Part shown: positions 1 through 7,626 of the stretch, one piece after another
Position numbering within the stretch: position 1 is the first letter of the stretch
Layout of the letters: every line of letters starts with the position of its first letter
Assembly (NCBI GenBank): GCA_002726335.1
Contig: PBSR01000112.1
Span: 1 to 16,424, forward strand
Direction: 5' to 3'
Source of the DNA: Gemmatimonadaceae bacterium
GTDB lineage: Bacteria > Latescibacterota > UBA2968 > UBA8231
Length of the DNA stretch: 16,424 nt
Translations under genes and position numbers: made by a program
The notes under the pieces: generated by a model
What the model was told of the DNA's origin: nothing
The model's database searches: none
The model's input: only the letters and a program-made list of their open reading frames with translations

Positions 1-154
1 ACAGCATGTGGCCCTCGGGACAACTGCGGAAACAGAGATAGTAGCGCCCCCGGAACCGCGCCAGATCGGTGAAGGCGTTGTGTTCGCCGTCGTCGACCAC
101 GGGGTGAACGGCCTTGATCTGAATCGCCGGGAGCCCTTCGACGCTGTTGCCCAT
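1..154 (-). CDS. Sialidase-like (BNR-fold) protein, N-terminal fragment
   Basis: Reading from an ATG at 154 down to the window edge gives 51 codons with no stop; the rest lies outside. The fragment contains NAFTDLARFRGRYYLCFR followed by a G-H pair, the pattern at the start of many bacterial exo-alpha-sialidase-like beta-propeller proteins, where the Arg of the first blade belongs to the active-site region. No signal peptide is seen at this start. The gene is divergent from the one at 194, with only 39 bp between the two ATGs, so the promoters must overlap. Only the first blade is visible, so substrate and enzyme activity are unknown. The family call is by motif recognition and is moderately sure. 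Confidence 0.6.
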   Translation of the reverse strand, partial: MGNSVEGLPAIQIKAVHPVVDDGEHNAFTDLARFRGRYYLCFRSCPEGHML

Positions 155-193
155 ACTGATATAAGTTAGCCGGCCTGCGAAAGGATCGAAAGC
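155..193. promoter_or_regulatory. Short divergent promoter region
   Basis: This 39-bp gap separates two divergent starts. On the plus strand TGATATAAG (157-165) is a good extended -10 candidate, followed by AAGGA (180-184) as ribosome binding site for the gene at 194. On the minus strand TAACTT or TTATAT lies 4-8 bases before the ATG at 154, which would give a very short or absent leader there. The assignments are by eye. Confidence 0.45.
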
Positions 194-910
194 ATGTCCG
201 ACTCCATCGTCGTTCTCTACCGCGGCGGCCGCCTGCCGACCTGGCATCAACTGAGTATCGAGGAGCAGACCTCCTTTCAGGACGAACATGTCGACCTGAT
301 GCTGACCGTAGGCGCCCGACATGGGCTGCACGGCATCGAGGGATATCGATTGCTCGCCCCGAGGGAAAACTGGGAGCGCTGGTGGGCGATCCGATTTCCC
401 GATCTGGCCGGGGCCGAGGCCTGGATGCAGGCGGAGGTGGCCCCGCCGTACGGTCGCTACGGCTACTACGAGTATGAACTGGCCCGCAGTTGGACGCCGC
501 CATCCCTGGACTGGTTGCCCAGGCGCAACCCGCCGGAATCGACGCCGGGAGCTGACCCGCGTGTTGTTCCCCCACTGTCCGTCGACCGGAACTCCATCGT
601 CGTCATCGCCTTCGGGGGGTGGGAACCCGGCTCGGGCGATGTGGCACCGCAGACCCGGGGGGACGTGGAGCGCAGTGAGCAGCTGCAGCAGGTCGCCCAC
701 AGGCATGGGTTGCTGCACGGTGAAGTCTTCCGCCTTCTGGGGGCAGGCCGGGACGGCGACCTGGCCTGGGTCCTGGAGTTTCCCACCCTCGACGGGGCCG
801 AGGCCTGGATCGAAACCGAAGGCATGCCCCCGGCGGAGGCCTACCAGCGTCGTGCCTTCCATCTGGCCCGTCGCTGGGCGCCGGCCTACTTCGCCACCTG
901 GGTTTCCTGA
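194..910 (+). CDS. Uncharacterised protein with two tandem copies of a ferredoxin-like domain
   Basis: The 238-residue protein is an internal duplication. Residues 4-103 and 134-231 share the same order of motifs: SIVV at the start, HGL in the middle, YRLL/FRLL, then FPDLAGAEAW/FPTLDGAEAW, PP, and LARSWTP/LARRWAP at the end. The alternation of short strands and helices in a ~100-residue unit suggests a dimeric alpha/beta-barrel (EthD/NIPSNAP-type) fold, with the two copies forming the pair in one chain; that fold is inference. A proline-rich linker (residues 104-130) joins the copies. No signal peptide or membrane segment is seen. The start has AAGGA 9 bases upstream. Function is unknown; members of this fold include small oxygenases and dehalogenation- or ring-cleavage-associated proteins. 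Confidence 0.75.
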   Translation: MSDSIVVLYRGGRLPTWHQLSIEEQTSFQDEHVDLMLTVGARHGLHGIEGYRLLAPRENWERWWAIRFPDLAGAEAWMQAEVAPPYGRYGYYEYELARSWTPPSLDWLPRRNPPESTPGADPRVVPPLSVDRNSIVVIAFGGWEPGSGDVAPQTRGDVERSEQLQQVAHRHGLLHGEVFRLLGAGRDGDLAWVLEFPTLDGAEAWIETEGMPPAEAYQRRAFHLARRWAPAYFATWVS

Positions 911-1005
911 GGCGCCCATACGCCGCTGACGTCGTAGTCCAGCCGGAGACCGTCCTGCCGACCACTTTTTGACGAAGCCGCCCCATCTCCTGTCAGAATT
1001 CGTCC

Positions 1006-1137
1006 AGTCTATACAAATATTACTATTCTATGTGCAATTTTTACTTGTATTACCAGAGTATATCCGCATATTGACTTCATGTCGGACATAAATTTCCGAA
1101 ACCGAGGACTCCCTCTCAGCTATCCCAGGGGAACCGA
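1006..1137 (+). promoter_or_regulatory. AT-rich promoter region of the DUF2089-DUF4097 operon
   Basis: By my count only 19 of the 70 bases at 1011-1080 are G or C, in sharp contrast to the GC-rich flanks. Possible promoter parts include TATATC (1059-1064), TTGACT (1071-1076) and an A/T-rich upstream stretch like an UP element, but no pair with ideal 17-bp spacing stands out. AGGGGA at 1127-1132 is the ribosome binding site for the ATG at 1138. Confidence 0.45.
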
Positions 1138-1545
1138 ATGCGAAAACTGATCGAACGTTGCCCCGGATGCGGCGGCCCACTGGCCGTTAGCCGCATGGAT
1201 TGCCACCAGTGCCATACGAGCGTCGAAGGCTCCTTTCGCCCCAGCGCCTTCGACAGACTGTCGCCGGAAAGCCTGGCCTTTGTCGAGCTCTTCGTGCGCC
1301 TGAAGGGCAACATGAAGGAGATGGCGCGGGAGTTGTCTCTCGCCTACAGCACGGTGCGCCATCGGCTGGATGAAGTCGTGCGCGAATTGGGCCCGGCAGC
1401 ACCGCAGACCGAAGAAGCCATCCCCCCGGCGCCACAGGAGGCCGGGTCTGACGATGGCAGACGCAACGACATCCTGCATCGCCTGGATCGGGGTGAGATC
1501 ACCCCGGAGGAGGCGGTACAGCTTCTTGGAGGAGGGCAACGATGA
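1138..1545 (+). CDS. DUF2089 family zinc-ribbon/HTH protein
   Basis: The 135-residue protein begins with a zinc ribbon: C8-P-G-C11 and C22-H-Q-C25. A helix-turn-helix-like region follows (about 39-72, including MKEMARELSLAYSTVRHRL), as in DUF2089 proteins, which are probable DNA-binding regulators. The C-terminus (about 111-132, ILHRLDRGEITPEEAVQLL) is a short two-helix module that is repeated at the N-terminus of the next protein. The stop codon overlaps the next start (ATGA), so the two genes are translationally coupled. DUF2089 genes beside DUF4097-type genes recur in bacteria, and the likely role is control of that partner or of the operon; this is inference. The start is supported by AGGGGA five bases upstream. 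Confidence 0.85.
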   Translation: MRKLIERCPGCGGPLAVSRMDCHQCHTSVEGSFRPSAFDRLSPESLAFVELFVRLKGNMKEMARELSLAYSTVRHRLDEVVRELGPAAPQTEEAIPPAPQEAGSDDGRRNDILHRLDRGEITPEEAVQLLGGGQR

Positions 1546-3221
1546 GCGACGAACGGAAGAAAGTCCTGGAAATGCTGTCGGAGGGTAAGATCACCGTCGA
1601 TGATGCCGAGAGGCTGATCGCCGCCCTCGGTGAATCTGACCGACAGGCCAACCAGCGTTCGGCCGCCACGGATTCGGTGGACGAAGAGGCGACGATTGAT
1701 CTCGATGGCCTGGAATCCCGCATCCGCTCGGGCGTCGAAGGCGTGCGACGTACGGTAAGTGCCTCCATGCCACAGTTGAAGACGGCCATCCGTGACGCCT
1801 CTCCTGACGTGGAGCGCATCGTCGAGGAGGCCACGGCGTCCATCCCCGGTTTTATCGAAGAGATGACGCGAACCATCCGGGATACCTTCGGCAAGTCCGG
1901 TTACGGGGGTGGCGACGACGACCGCTTCCCTGCAAGAGTCGAGCGCGACTTCACGGAGGAAGGTCCCGTCGAGCCCGGATCTCAGTTGAAGCTGCACAAC
2001 ACCCGGGGCAACCTGGAGGTGGTGACCTGGGACGGGGACGGGATGAAGGCCGAAGTCCACCTCACGGTGCGGTCGATCGATGAACCCACGGCCCAGCGTT
2101 GCGCCGACTCGGTGCAGCTGGTGCAGGAGCCAGATGGCGATCGTCTGGTCCTGCGGCCCGTATTCCCCGCCGGCAAGGAGGATGCTTCCTACCGCCTCGA
2201 CATCCGACTTCATGTGCCACAGAGCCTGCGGCTGGATCTGCACACGAGACATGGCGATCTGGTGGTGCCTGAAATGCAGAGCGATCTCGTTCTCGGCGGC
2301 GACCACGGTCAGCTCCACCTTGCCGGCACCGCCGGAGCCGCCGCCGTGCAACACAACCATGGCGCCGTACAGGTAGGCCGCGTGGGCGGCACATTCGCCC
2401 TCAACGCCAACCACTCTCATCTCGACATGGATGAGGCAGTTCAGGAGACCAGCATCAACGCCCATCACGGGCGGATCAAGCTGCGGCGCGTCGGCGGCGA
2501 CCTGATCGTCAACGCCCACCATGCGCCTTTTGAGTCTGACGAAGTCCACGGCAGCGCCGTGGCCAACTCTCACCATGGTCCTCTGAGCCTGCGTCAGATC
2601 ATGGGTAATCTGAAGTTGAACACTAACCATGGACCGGTCTCGCTTCAGGAGATTGCCGGCAATGTCAGTCTCTCCTGTGACCACGGACCCGTAGACATCG
2701 AGAAGGTGGGTGGAGAGCTTTCCGTCCAGGGCAGCCATTGCCCCTTGAGCTTCGGTGCTGTGAGCAAGTCAGCCGTGGTCCGATGTAACCATGGCCCGGT
2801 GGAAATCGGCCCCGTCGGAGAGGACGTCACGGTGGAATCCGATCGCAGCCCGGTGCACATTCGCGGCGCTGGCGGCCGCGTCAACGTGCGTGCCAGCCGC
2901 GGCGATGTACGCATCGAGAACCCCGTCGGCGAGGTCCTGGCGGAGAACAGCCGTGCCTCGATCGAGATCCTGCCCGGGGAGGCTGTGCGCTCTGCCTACA
3001 CCCTCAGCAACAACCGCGGCAACGTCCGCGTGACCTTGCCGGAAGATTCCAGCGTGACGGTCCAGGGGCTCGTCCGTCGAGGACACGTCGACACCGATCT
3101 GCCTCTCGAAGTGACGGGCAACGGTCAGCAGGGGCAAGTCGTGAGCGGCACGCTCGGTGATGGCGGACCGTCCCTGCAGGTCGAGATCGACCGCGGTTCC
3201 CTGTCGTTACGAAGGTCCTGA
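1542..3221 (+). CDS. DUF4097-type beta-repeat protein with an 18-residue histidine ladder
   Basis: This 559-residue protein starts with a SHOCT-like two-helix module (about 5-29, VLEMLSEGKITVDDAERLI), then a charged, probably helical linker (50-117) and a long beta-strand repeat region (about 130-559) like that of DUF4097/YvlB-type proteins. From residue 237 the repeat is exactly 18 residues long. Histidines lie at 237, 255, 273, 291, 309, 327, 345, 363, 381, 399 and 417, mostly in (N/D/H)HG(P)(V/L), and Arg takes the same slot at 435, 453 and 471. No signal peptide or membrane helix is visible, so it appears cytosolic. A beta-solenoid with the His stacked in a line is the likely shape. The gene is coupled to the DUF2089 gene by ATGA. 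The molecular role of this family is not established. Confidence 0.85.
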   Translation: MSDERKKVLEMLSEGKITVDDAERLIAALGESDRQANQRSAATDSVDEEATIDLDGLESRIRSGVEGVRRTVSASMPQLKTAIRDASPDVERIVEEATASIPGFIEEMTRTIRDTFGKSGYGGGDDDRFPARVERDFTEEGPVEPGSQLKLHNTRGNLEVVTWDGDGMKAEVHLTVRSIDEPTAQRCADSVQLVQEPDGDRLVLRPVFPAGKEDASYRLDIRLHVPQSLRLDLHTRHGDLVVPEMQSDLVLGGDHGQLHLAGTAGAAAVQHNHGAVQVGRVGGTFALNANHSHLDMDEAVQETSINAHHGRIKLRRVGGDLIVNAHHAPFESDEVHGSAVANSHHGPLSLRQIMGNLKLNTNHGPVSLQEIAGNVSLSCDHGPVDIEKVGGELSVQGSHCPLSFGAVSKSAVVRCNHGPVEIGPVGEDVTVESDRSPVHIRGAGGRVNVRASRGDVRIENPVGEVLAENSRASIEILPGEAVRSAYTLSNNRGNVRVTLPEDSSVTVQGLVRRGHVDTDLPLEVTGNGQQGQVVSGTLGDGGPSLQVEIDRGSLSLRRS

Positions 3222-3477
3222 ATTCGCCGACCCGTCCCATTCGTTGCCAACCGGATGCCCTGTCCGCGACACTAACTCTGTCGATCTCAGGGTCCGTTGG
3301 TGCATCCGGCGGCGGGTTCACTGTGACCTTTCTGCGCCGGGGTGGGTCCAATCAGCAAACCCCTCGATGCAGGCGCGCCGTTGCAGCGCCTTCTGACTTG
3401 ACACTGTTCGTCGAGTTCGGGGACTTTCGACAGGAACATTCGCGACCATTTTACAAGGAAGACACACCATCCTACGT
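3222..3477. other. Intergenic stretch with a weak promoter candidate
   Basis: This gap holds no convincing gene. TTGACA at 3398-3403 is a perfect -35 box, but the sequence 17 bases downstream (GGACTT) is a poor -10. AAGGAAG at 3455-3461 is a good ribosome binding site but lies 16 bases before the ATG at 3478, so either the spacing is unusual or the true start is a non-ATG codon nearby (in-frame ATC at 3469). No hairpin terminator for the upstream operon was seen. Confidence 0.3.
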
Positions 3478-5988
3478 ATGAAGCTCAGGGCGGCTGGCCG
3501 CCTCGCCGCCGCCCTCACATTCCTGGCGGCAGGACTGGCCGCTGACGAGACAGAGCACACCGAAACCGACTCGGTGGATGATGCCCGCATGGAGCAATGG
3601 CTCGTGCACCCACAGCGTACGGCCCAGGCGGCACGCACCGCCACTCCACCGACGATCGACGGCAATGTTGAGGTCGCGGAGTGGCAGGCGGCACCCGTGC
3701 AAAGAGGCTTCACCCAGGACGACCCGAAGCACGGAGAACCGGCATCAGAGGAGACGACCTTCCAGATCCTCTATGATGATGAGGCCCTCTACATCGCCGC
3801 CATCTGCTACGACAGTCAGCCCGACAGCGTCAACGCCGTCCTGTCCCGACGGGACGACTGGCGTGAGCGAGACCTGATCGAGTTCAACCTCGATCCGCAC
3901 CACGATCACCAGACCGGTATGCTCTTCATGGTCGGTCCTTCTGGCTGGATCCGCGACGCCATCATCTTCAACGATGATAACGACGACCAGACGTGGGACG
4001 GTGTCTGGGAGGCACGCACGACGCTTCGGCCCGATGGCTGGAGTGTCGAGATAAGGATCCCCTACCACGTACTCCGTTTTGGTGAGAAGCCTGTCTATAC
4101 CTGGGGCTTGAACGTGTTTCGCTTCATCGCTCGCCGTCAGGAGTGGTCCCACTTTGCCTTCATGCCCCGCGGTGTCAACGGCTGGGTGTCACGCTTCGGC
4201 CACCTCGAAGGCATCGAGGGCATCCGGCCCGAGCGCAGCCTGGAGATCTTTCCCGTCGCCCTGGGGCGCACGACTCTGACTCGGGGCGAAGACGACGGCG
4301 GCAACGAAACCGATCTGTTTGGCACGGCTGGCCTCGACGTTCGCTACGGCCTGTCGTCGAACATCTCCCTCAACGGCACGATCAATCCCGATTTCGGCCA
4401 GGTCGATGCCGATCCCGCCGTACTCAACCTGGGCGTCTTCGAGACATTCTTTGACGAACGACGGCCCTTCTTCGTTGAGGGCAACCAGGTCTTCGAAAGC
4501 CCTGGTCCGGAAATCGTCGGCATCGAGAATCCCACGCGCCTCTTCCATTCACGCCGTATCGGGCGCCAGCCTGCCCGCTTCGGTCTTCCCGATGACAGCG
4601 ACGAAGTCGACCGACCCGACAACACGACGATCCTCGGTGCTGTGAAGGTGTCAGGGAAGACCGAAAGTCGAACTGCCTTCGGTGTGCTCAACGCCGTCAC
4701 CGGCAGCGAATACGCCCGCATCGATCAGCGGATCACCGACGCGCAGTCGGGGGTCACTGACACGACGCGACGCCGGTTCAGAGTCGAACCGACGACGAAC
4801 TATTTCGTCGGTCGCGTGCAGCAGGACCTGTTGACCAATTCCACCATCGGGGCCCAGTTGACAGCGGTCAACGGCGAGGGTTTCGACCCGGCGTACGTTG
4901 GTGCCACAGACGTACATGTGAAGTGGTGGGACAACGCCTACCGCGTCTATAGTCGTCTGGCCGTCAGTCGCGCCGGCCAGGACGACGATCGCGATACCGG
5001 GTGGGAGGGAGCCTTCTACTTCTCCAAGTTCTCTGGCAGCTTCGGTGGCCAGGCGTACCTGGATGCGCGCTCACGCGGCTTCGAGGCCAATGATCTCGGT
5101 TTCATGAATCGCAACGATCGCACGCAGGCGGGAACTCACATCTTCTACAAGTTGCTTGAGCCTTACTGGTTCGCCCGGCACTCCGGCTTCAACATCAATA
5201 TCTGGCAACACAACAACTTCGACGGCGACAATCTCGCCCGTGGCGTCAACTTCAACATGTGGCATGAGCTGCATAGCTACTGGGGCTTCTGGATGGGCCT
5301 CGACAGGAACTTCGACGCCTGGGACGACCTGGCGACACGCGGCGGACCAGTGATGCGCCGACCCGCATCATCTCGTTGGGCGATGGACGTATGGGCCGAT
5401 GATCGCAACGCCATCAGTGGCTGGTACGGGACCAACGTGCGCTGGGGACTCGGCGGCGACGACCTGTCGACCTGGAACGGTCTTGAACTCGAACTGAAAC
5501 CGGCCTCCAACGTCGAGATCGAGGTAAATCCCAGCTTTCGCTACGACAGGAACGATGCCCAGTGGGTGGAGAACGTCGACAGTGACGGCGATGACGAGGA
5601 CGACCGCTACATCTTCGGCGAGTTGAAGAGCAAGATCTTCGAGCTGGGCATACGGGGCACCTGGGCCTTCACGCCGTTTCTCAGCACCCAACTGTTTCTG
5701 CAGCCCTTCGTCACCACCGGTGACTACGGGCGGATCAAGGAGCTGGCTCGGGCCCGGTCGTACGAGTTCACCGACTACGACGAGTTGGCAGAGAACCCCG
5801 ACTTCCGCCGCCGGTCGCTGCGCTTCAACCTGGTGATGCGCTGGGAGTACGCCCCGGCAGCACCGTGTTCGTCGTCTGGCAGCAGAACCGGGATCGCGAC
5901 TTCGACGATACCCGCGATCCCGACTTCGAGCCCCTGGCCGACGCCGGCCGTTCCTTCAGCGACGAAGGGGACAACATCTTCCTCGTGA
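3478..5988 (+). CDS. DUF5916 outer-membrane protein with CBM9-like domain (C-terminus frameshifted)
   Basis: The open frame gives 836 residues. A signal peptide (about 1-21, ending LAAGLAA) shows export. Residues ~50-250 form a CBM9/DOMON-like sugar-binding domain, beginning PPTIDGNVEVAEWQ. The remainder is the DUF5916 beta-barrel, with the hallmark FDERRPFFVEG at about 325-335 and many aromatic alternating strands. Such proteins are predicted outer-membrane barrels, probably handling oligosaccharides or other ligands; the substrate is unknown. The frame is sound until MRWEYAP (codons ending 5856). It then becomes a low-complexity Ser/Pro/Thr tail, while another frame carries the expected barrel end. 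The C-terminus of the product as drawn is therefore not authentic; see 5856-6014. The intact protein would be about 845 residues. Confidence 0.88.
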   Translation: MKLRAAGRLAAALTFLAAGLAADETEHTETDSVDDARMEQWLVHPQRTAQAARTATPPTIDGNVEVAEWQAAPVQRGFTQDDPKHGEPASEETTFQILYDDEALYIAAICYDSQPDSVNAVLSRRDDWRERDLIEFNLDPHHDHQTGMLFMVGPSGWIRDAIIFNDDNDDQTWDGVWEARTTLRPDGWSVEIRIPYHVLRFGEKPVYTWGLNVFRFIARRQEWSHFAFMPRGVNGWVSRFGHLEGIEGIRPERSLEIFPVALGRTTLTRGEDDGGNETDLFGTAGLDVRYGLSSNISLNGTINPDFGQVDADPAVLNLGVFETFFDERRPFFVEGNQVFESPGPEIVGIENPTRLFHSRRIGRQPARFGLPDDSDEVDRPDNTTILGAVKVSGKTESRTAFGVLNAVTGSEYARIDQRITDAQSGVTDTTRRRFRVEPTTNYFVGRVQQDLLTNSTIGAQLTAVNGEGFDPAYVGATDVHVKWWDNAYRVYSRLAVSRAGQDDDRDTGWEGAFYFSKFSGSFGGQAYLDARSRGFEANDLGFMNRNDRTQAGTHIFYKLLEPYWFARHSGFNINIWQHNNFDGDNLARGVNFNMWHELHSYWGFWMGLDRNFDAWDDLATRGGPVMRRPASSRWAMDVWADDRNAISGWYGTNVRWGLGGDDLSTWNGLELELKPASNVEIEVNPSFRYDRNDAQWVENVDSDGDDEDDRYIFGELKSKIFELGIRGTWAFTPFLSTQLFLQPFVTTGDYGRIKELARARSYEFTDYDELAENPDFRRRSLRFNLVMRWEYAPAAPCSSSGSRTGIATSTIPAIPTSSPWPTPAVPSATKGTTSSS

Positions 5989-6014
5989 AGGTCAACAAGT
6001 GGATGGGATTGTAG
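5856..6014 (+). pseudogene. Displaced true C-terminus of the DUF5916 protein
   Basis: Starting at 5856 in the shifted frame, 52 sense codons read GSTVFVVWQQNRDRDF and end NIFLVKVNKWMGL before TAG at 6012-6014. This matches the usual end of DUF5916 barrels: a G-S-T-x-x-x-V-W strand, an acidic loop, then a final strand with aromatic residues. Adding one base near 5854-5857, in the run GCCCCGGC, would join it to YAP of the upstream frame. It is either a sequencing or assembly deletion or a real inactivating mutation. The base itself cannot be identified from one sequence. Confidence 0.8.
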
Positions 6015-6026
6015 GAACCGTGACGC

Positions 6027-6878
6027 CTACACTGCGGTGTTGGCCTCGTCCCGGTACTTATTGATCCCAGGAACGTCACTCATGCCGTGCCACACGCCGC
6101 GAAACAGTGATTGCCGCTTCGGCGGCATGGCGGCGATCACCTCCGGTGCCGGACAGCCCTTGCCCCACTTGGCGTTCACCGTGTTGTAGCAGGTGAACAG
6201 CGTCAGGCGAGCCCTGTCGGGGTTGGTCCAGCGCGTCCCCGAGTGACACAGCGCCTCGGTGAAGATCACCGCCGAGCCCGCGGGACAGGAGTACGTGTCC
6301 CACAGGTCGCTGTCCCTCCCGCTGAGCGTCTCTGGCCGCGGAAACGCCGCCTTGTGCGATCCGGTAAGAAACAGTGTGCCGCCGTCACCCTCCTGCACTT
6401 CGTTCAGCTCCCACACGACTCGCATCAGTCCTGCATGCACCCGTCCAGGCAGCATCTGGTAGATGTGTGAGTTGCCCTCGAAATTGAAGTAACCGCCACC
6501 ACCGTGGGGATTGAAGTTGTCGTGCCCCGCCTCACGGAGGCTCGTGAACGTGTGGTCGTAGCGGAACCCGTAGCAGTCCTCGGAGGCCAGCGCCTGATGC
6601 GACAGCACCTCGTTGAGTACACCCACCACGGCGGGATGGTCCAGCAGGATCTGTGACGGCCCGCCATGGTTGTCACGTTCTTCAGGCGGCATCGAGTCTC
6701 GGTCCTGCAGGTATCTCAGTTGATGCTCACGCACCGGTCCCAGCTGCTGCTCCGTCAGCAGTCCCGGGAGCGCGATCCACCCTTTCAGGTCGAAGACATA
6801 CTTCTGCTCCTCTGTCATCGGTACTACGGGCAGCTCATCGGCATTCGTGGTGGGCAGCTTGTCAGGCATGGTCTGCAT
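6027..6878 (-). CDS. Phytanoyl-CoA dioxygenase (PhyH) family protein, HxG variant
   Basis: The 283-residue protein has the layout of PhyH-type Fe(II)/2-oxoglutarate oxygenases. A helical N-terminus includes EQKYVFDLKGWIALPGLL; the jelly-roll core has GDGGTLFLTGSHK (164-176) and the distal His region ALCHSGTRWTNPDRARL (209-225). H212 is the likely distal metal ligand, and R222 or R224 the likely 2-oxoglutarate-binding Arg. The first metal motif appears to be H125-G126-G127 in NPHGGGG, where most relatives have HxD. It is the second gene of an operon with the SDR gene at 6862-7626; the reading frames overlap by 17 bases. GAGGAG lies just before the ATG at 6878, and a second ATG at 6869 is also possible. 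The substrate is unknown. Confidence 0.88.
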   Translation of the reverse strand: MQTMPDKLPTTNADELPVVPMTEEQKYVFDLKGWIALPGLLTEQQLGPVREHQLRYLQDRDSMPPEERDNHGGPSQILLDHPAVVGVLNEVLSHQALASEDCYGFRYDHTFTSLREAGHDNFNPHGGGGYFNFEGNSHIYQMLPGRVHAGLMRVVWELNEVQEGDGGTLFLTGSHKAAFPRPETLSGRDSDLWDTYSCPAGSAVIFTEALCHSGTRWTNPDRARLTLFTCYNTVNAKWGKGCPAPEVIAAMPPKRQSLFRGVWHGMSDVPGINKYRDEANTAV

Positions 6879-7626
6879 TTCTCCTCGGATTCAGCACTGT
6901 ATGGGATCGCGGCTCCCACCCCAGCAACGCCTTTGCTTTCGAGAGATTCACCTGGTCCTGGTTTTCGTCTCCGGCGATGAAGAACGCTTCGAACCGGCCC
7001 TCTCCATCCTGCACGAAGTCGAGCCCCGCCAGATAGGCCCTGGCCAGATCCTCCTCGTCCGTCGGCACGACCCCGAGGGTGGGCGGACCGTTCCGACGCT
7101 CGATGAATCGCTCCCGCGACGATGGCCCGGTGATGCGGAACACCGCCAGATTCATGCTGAACTCCCGTGCGAAGTAGCGGCAGATCTCCTCGGCGAAGCC
7201 CTTGGTCAGACCGTACACATTCGGCCCATCGAGGGGAACGTCGTCCTCACCTGCGTACCACGTGCGGTCCCTGTGGTGCACGCTCATCGTGCCGGTGTGG
7301 ATTCCCCTGGGTATCCCCATCTCCTGTGCGGCCAGCAACAGCAGGTGCAGCCCCAGGCAGTTGACCGTGTAGTTGTCGATCGCCAGCTGGGCGGTATGGT
7401 CTCGTGTGAACCCGCCTTGCCCTCCCTTCATCACCACCGTGATGAAGGTATCCATGCCATCGAGTGCCCTGTGCAGGGCCTCGGGATCGGCGATCGACCC
7501 TTCGATGAATTCCACATCGTGCGACGGCGGTGCCACGTCGAGTACGCGCAGCGTGTGCTGTTGGCACAGATAGGGCGTGATGAACGTGCCCACCATCCCC
7601 GAGCCACCAACCAGAAGAACTTTCAT
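6862..7626 (-). CDS. NAD(P)-dependent epimerase/dehydratase (extended SDR)
   Basis: Starting at ATG 7626 the protein has 254 residues and begins MKVLLVGGSGMVG, the Rossmann-fold GxxGxxG (7-13). The catalytic Y138-x-x-x-K142 lies in VYGLTK, with TGTMS (111-115) supplying the Thr/Ser. The end, VNLSKAKALLGWEP, is typical of nucleotide-sugar epimerase-like SDRs. A longer frame runs upstream to 7812, but its extra ~60 residues are not family-like and would overlap the divergent cyclase gene, so the internal ATG was chosen. It heads the operon with the PhyH gene at 6027-6878. Such SDRs oxidise, epimerise or reduce sugar or sugar-acid substrates; which one applies here is not visible. Confidence 0.9.
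   Translation of the reverse strand: MKVLLVGGSGMVGTFITPYLCQQHTLRVLDVAPPSHDVEFIEGSIADPEALHRALDGMDTFITVVMKGGQGGFTRDHTAQLAIDNYTVNCLGLHLLLLAAQEMGIPRGIHTGTMSVHHRDRTWYAGEDDVPLDGPNVYGLTKGFAEEICRYFAREFSMNLAVFRITGPSSRERFIERRNGPPTLGVVPTDEEDLARAYLAGLDFVQDGEGRFEAFFIAGDENQDQVNLSKAKALLGWEPRSHTVLNPRRNADHA

Noticed and set aside
1344..2738. Long minus-strand open frame (464 codons) opposite the DUF4097 gene
   Set aside because: It is a by-product of the biased codons and regular 54-base repeat of the plus-strand gene; its protein is His/Val/Gly-rich with no recognisable domain, and the plus-strand repeat pattern is clearly the selected one.
2250..2957. CRISPR or tandem DNA repeat in the DUF4097 gene
   Set aside because: The 54-base period exists only at the protein level; the DNA units are not similar enough for a CRISPR array or a recent tandem repeat.
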